This document shows, piece after piece, positions 62,201-64,000 of a stretch of DNA of 64,000 bases (the first letter of the stretch is position 1; each line of letters starts with the position of its first letter). The DNA is from Arthrobacter_N sp051262515 (GTDB taxonomy: Bacteria; Actinomycetota; Actinomycetes; Actinomycetales; Micrococcaceae): positions 1 to 64,000 of the forward strand of contig NZ_JBIMER010000004.1 in assembly GCF_051262515.1 (NCBI RefSeq), given 5' to 3'. Position numbers and translations under genes: made by a program. The notes beneath the pieces were generated by a model. That model saw only the letters and a program-made list of their open reading frames with translations, searched no databases and was not told where the DNA came from.

Positions 62201-62544
62201 CCGGCACGCTGTCCGGCGGCGAGGGCCAGCGGTTCACCTCGTTCATCATGGGCGCCGCGTTGGCCTACCAGCTGGGCTTCGCGCTGCAGGGCTTCACCAC
62301 CTACGGGACGGTGATGATCGACGAGGCGTTCATCCAGGCGAACTCGGAGTACGCGGCGGCGGGCATCAACGCGCTGCAGGAGTTCGGCTTCCAGCTGCTG
62401 CTCGCGGCGCCGGAGGACAAGATCGACCTCTCCCGGCACCTGGGCTCGGTGTCCGACATCGTCAAGCACCCCGGGTCCAACGTGTCCGGATTCGTGGAGA
62501 CCGGGCTGTCCCCGGCCCTGGCGACGGACATCGTCCTGCGGTAG
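59224..62544 (+). CDS. jetC: Wadjet JetC / MksB SMC-like ATPase
   Basis: A 1106-residue SMC-like ATPase. Walker A is GHPGVGKS at 48-55, the ABC signature LSGGEGQRF begins at L996, and Walker B ends at D1033/E1034 (VMIDEAF). Long coiled-coil arms rich in Ala, Arg and Glu span about 280-480 and 640-950, with a hinge-like segment near 480-630. It should power DNA-loop extrusion with JetA and JetB. The expected nuclease subunit JetD/MksG (DUF3322/DUF2220) is not downstream; a non-coding 100 bases and an unrelated sigma factor gene follow. Confidence 0.93.
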   Translation: MSIALTLPFGEAANPGQHRLTRIQVINWGTFHGRHSLYVDRDGTLLTGHPGVGKSTLFDGIGHIFHAAPRLNESAHEASTRKDRRTTYSYMRGRRFKTETGTLYQRPGATWSAIALTYDDGLGGKTCVAALFDLPANGLEGQVGKHYVIGDRTLDTAALEDHGSRRFSPTSLQKSLPGFEAFDTHKTFAERFRRRLGIDNDKAFSLLRTLQNGKGLDKGVNQFFRYEVLEVPATLKAAAGAVEDFSHLRGIHRQLEEARAQRDALRQVPDQYARHRGLAEELERNTELAGTQLPLLREHLAAELLGGRSAALAAELASNRAEIEAAAEAKDVLQERARSLQEQHDSHGGQAVQALERELESARARLVERAQAAAALRREMDDVGVKLTWTASGLESARRQAAVAAENLAGVAKDAKTMEYEAMAASMEARDRGRRLRTEIDAYSLRGSNIDPVSAAARRRICSETGIDAADLPFAGELVDIAPGHSEWRSAAEKALRSLATTLLVRGEDLAKVTAAADRLDGVGRLRWMDLSRAPRAADAGPADLVTKLEFKSSDAGDWLRAKITADHALACVASDAGLHVHPKAISKAGTIKASAGVFERDTRVVAASDYLLGFTNEEKIAELEAKALRLDGERAQAEELAAERSRSKDELARRLDSLKALSVDKRAFAALDTSVQEAAVVDLEARIADAMDASTDLSALRESLAEARAELESGVGRLAVLRSETSALERRAASAAAQLKATAARGADGTPAAWAGETLRADPGLSAVVARGSEARVAELDAAVADVALALGERATALRQSLFATETALTDTFKQFARDFGPGAASTAGVSVESAPHYVRLLEGIVEEGLPQREDEFREYFSNRSYERFSDLLQLLEEERRDIAQRILPLNQILADVPFEHGSHLRLEVRTSIPDEARDFRAALKDALGNAYARRGPEELTSSYRALERLVDALDDSSHQAWRDTVLDVRQHVTISCNEHKPGGEVETGLEPGTLSGGEGQRFTSFIMGAALAYQLGFALQGFTTYGTVMIDEAFIQANSEYAAAGINALQEFGFQLLLAAPEDKIDLSRHLGSVSDIVKHPGSNVSGFVETGLSPALATDIVLR

Positions 62545-62644
62545 TTGTCCACAATCGGGCGCCGGGTTCGTCGGGCCGATCCGCGGGCGCGTAGATTCTG
62601 TCATCACGGGGCTCACACTTTGGCGGGCGCCGGCGTCTACGAAG

Positions 62645-63151
62645 GTGATCAACATCAAGCAGCCGTTCGAATCGGTCGTGCGGGCCCACGGCACCACGGT
62701 GTTCAGGGTCTGCCGCGCGGTGCTGGGTTCCGGTGCCGATGCGGAGGACGCATGGTCGGAGACGTTCCTCGCCGCGCTGCGGGCCTACCCGGAGCTGCCG
62801 GCGGACGCGAACGTCGAGGCGTGGCTGGTGACGATCGCGCACCGCAAGGCGGTCGACGTCGTCCGCTCCGCGGCCCGCCGCGCCGTCCCGACGGCGGATC
62901 CGCCGGACGCGCATTCCACACTCGGGGTGCCCAGCGAACCGGAGGACGACCTCTGGCGCGCACTCGCCGCGCTGCCGCCCAAGCAGCGGATGGCCGTAGC
63001 GTACCACCACGTCGCCGGGTTGCCGCACGGCGAGGTCGCCGCCATCCTCGGCGGCAGCGTCGAGGCCACGCGCCGTGCCTGTTCGGACGGCATGAGGGCG
63101 CTCCGGACGGCCCTGGACACCCACACCATCCCGCAGGAGGTACACCCATGA
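62645..63151 (+). CDS. ECF-type RNA polymerase sigma factor
   Basis: A 168-residue sigma-70-like factor with region 2 (FRVCRAVLGSGADAEDAWSE, VEAWLVTIAHRKAVDVVRSA) and region 4 (LAALPPKQRMAVAYHHVAGL, GEVAAILGGSVEATRRACSD). No anti-sigma gene is adjacent. The GTG start lacks a strong ribosome binding site. It overlaps the alkyltransferase gene by 4 bases (ATGA), so the three-gene unit sigma-ogt-alkB probably responds to alkylation damage. Confidence 0.9.
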   Translation: MINIKQPFESVVRAHGTTVFRVCRAVLGSGADAEDAWSETFLAALRAYPELPADANVEAWLVTIAHRKAVDVVRSAARRAVPTADPPDAHSTLGVPSEPEDDLWRALAALPPKQRMAVAYHHVAGLPHGEVAAILGGSVEATRRACSDGMRALRTALDTHTIPQEVHP

Positions 63152-63831
63152 GCGCCCCTCTTCCCCCCACCGTGGCCGACGCGCCCGGCACCACCGGATC
63201 GGCGGACGCGTCCGGCACTCCACGCTTCGACGCCGAACTCGCCGCGCTCCTGTCCGCCACCGCGGAAACCGCCGACGTCGCCGGACGGCTCCACCGGCGC
63301 CTCGTGGAGGCCGCCGCCGCCGCGGGCGCCCTCGACGTCGCCTACCGCGTGGTGGACACCCCCGTGGGATCGCTGCTGCTGGCCACGACCGAGACGGGAC
63401 TGGTCCGGGTGGCTTTCGCCCAGGAGGACCACGACGCCGTCCTGCAACAGCTCGCGTCCCGTTTGAGCCCGCGGATCCTGCGTGCCCCGGCCCGCCTGGA
63501 CGACGCGGCGCGGCAGCTGGACGAGTACTTCTCCGGCACCCGGCACGAATTCGACCTCCGCTTGGACCGCACGCTGTCCTCCGGCTACCGCCGCGAGATC
63601 CACGAATACCTTCCGCTGATCCCCTACGGGCAGACGGCCAGCTACGCGCAGATCGCGCTGGCCACCGGCCGGCCGAAGGCGGTGCGCGCCGTCGGCACCG
63701 CCTGCGCGACCAATCCCCTGCCCGTCGTCGTGCCGTGCCACCGCGTCCTGCGCAGCGACGGGACCCTGGGCGGCTACCTCGGCGGGACGGAGGCAAAAAC
63801 GCGGCTGCTCGGCCTGGAGTCGGCCGCGTGA
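63148..63831 (+). CDS. ogt: Methylated-DNA-protein-cysteine methyltransferase
   Basis: A 227-residue suicide DNA-repair protein that takes alkyl groups from O6-alkylguanine. The acceptor Cys197 lies in VVPCHRVLRSDG, with the family's PYGQTASYAQIALATGRP before it. An N-terminal extension of about 60 residues is uncommon and helical (RFDAELAALLSATAETADVA). It overlaps both neighbours (ATGA at the start, GTGA at the end), so it is translated in step with the sigma factor and AlkB. Confidence 0.95.
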   Translation: MSAPLPPTVADAPGTTGSADASGTPRFDAELAALLSATAETADVAGRLHRRLVEAAAAAGALDVAYRVVDTPVGSLLLATTETGLVRVAFAQEDHDAVLQQLASRLSPRILRAPARLDDAARQLDEYFSGTRHEFDLRLDRTLSSGYRREIHEYLPLIPYGQTASYAQIALATGRPKAVRAVGTACATNPLPVVVPCHRVLRSDGTLGGYLGGTEAKTRLLGLESAA

Positions 63832-64000
63832 ACACCCTGTTCGGCGACGACCTCCTGGAACGGCCCGTCCGGCAGGTGGCACCGGGCGCGGTCCACGTCC
63901 CGGGGTGGCTGAGCCTGGAGCAGCAGGCCTGGATCGCCGCGCGCTTCCGCGAGTGGGCCGACGGACCGGTGCCGATCCGGGCGGCCAAGGTCCGCGGGCA
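63828..64000 (+). CDS. alkB: AlkB-type alpha-ketoglutarate-dependent dioxygenase (partial)
   Basis: The start of a gene cut by the window end: 57 codons, MNTLFGDDLLERPVRQVAPG, then AVHVPGWLSLEQQAW. The APGAVHVPGWL segment is typical of AlkB N-termini. AlkB oxidatively removes alkyl groups from N1-methyladenine and N3-methylcytosine. The catalytic H-x-D motif lies beyond the window. The GTG overlaps the ogt stop codon (GTGA). Confidence 0.8.
   Translation, partial: MNTLFGDDLLERPVRQVAPGAVHVPGWLSLEQQAWIAARFREWADGPVPIRAAKVRG

Noticed and set aside
62560..62600. DNA-damage promoter before the sigma factor
   Set aside because: TAGATT is present, but the TCGTCGGGC block is 15 bases away, not 8.
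59236..62697. 1153-codon open frame antisense to jetC
   Set aside because: It is a compositional shadow of the SMC-like gene, with no start signal and low-complexity translation.
1..64000. CRISPR array, tRNA, rRNA or intact insertion sequence
   Set aside because: No regularly spaced repeats, no cloverleaf-like sequence and no transposase motif were found on reading both strands.

Overview
The window is high-GC DNA with GTG starts, leaderless-looking promoters (TAnnnT boxes 7 to 10 bases before ATG/GTG), stop/start overlaps of the ATGA and GTGA type, and families typical of soil actinobacteria (transglycosylase-LysM Rpf-like protein, DUF222-HNH endonuclease, DUF4383, DUF305/DUF3105, glutaminase-STAS-CNB fusion, TIGR01777 epimerase). 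It is most likely a chromosomal segment from a Micrococcaceae (Arthrobacter-like) bacterium. No rRNA, tRNA, CRISPR array or intact transposase was found.

Region 1 (1-8.9 kb) is an accessory patch: a decayed PLP-dependent decarboxylase, a PLD/DEAD-helicase/DUF3427 protein with a probable DNA-damage promoter, an IclR regulator facing the decayed remains of a Rieske oxygenase, a BRCT protein, a lower-GC membrane protein of unknown function, a squalene-cyclase-fold protein and a wrecked zeta-type toxin. Region 2 (9-15.4 kb) has a secreted repeat protein, a four-gene envelope operon (LolA-like protein, ABC ATPase, permease, lipoprotein), PspA and small proteins. Region 3 (15.8-21.6 kb) is a signalling and secretion cluster: histidine kinase and response regulator (divergent), an excisionase-type HTH fused to an HPt domain that has lost its phosphate-accepting histidine, a SipW-type signal peptidase fused to a DUF5305-like region, and a small secreted protein upstream of it.

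Region 4 (21.8-48.9 kb) is mixed housekeeping and metabolism: an ArsR/SRPBCC pair with a visible operator, pterin dehydratase-VOC, DUF222-HNH, GatB/YqeY, a degenerate paralogue of a NERD helicase, ZIP transporter, YdeP-type molybdoenzyme, kynureninase, Rpf/LysM protein, NhaA, M50 peptidase, DUF305/DUF3105, SGNH hydrolase, sugar porter, glutaminase and a methyltransferase, with three more decayed genes (TetR, SRPBCC, DUF302).

Region 5 (49-64 kb) is a DNA-maintenance block, nearly all on the + strand: a NERD nuclease-SF1 helicase, a TM0106-type nuclease/helicase with a probable DNA-damage promoter, a DapA-family aldolase, an aldo/keto reductase, the jetA-jetB-jetC (MksF-MksE-MksB) part of a Wadjet/Mks system without the jetD/mksG nuclease next to it, then an ECF sigma factor, an O6-alkylguanine-DNA alkyltransferase and the start of alkB. 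The most unusual items are the incomplete Wadjet operon beside two nuclease-helicases, the ATPase-dead helicase paralogue at 26.3 kb, the pseudo-HPt regulator in the SipW cluster, a structured 360-base intergenic region at 46 kb, and the shared promoter motif that links distant genes.
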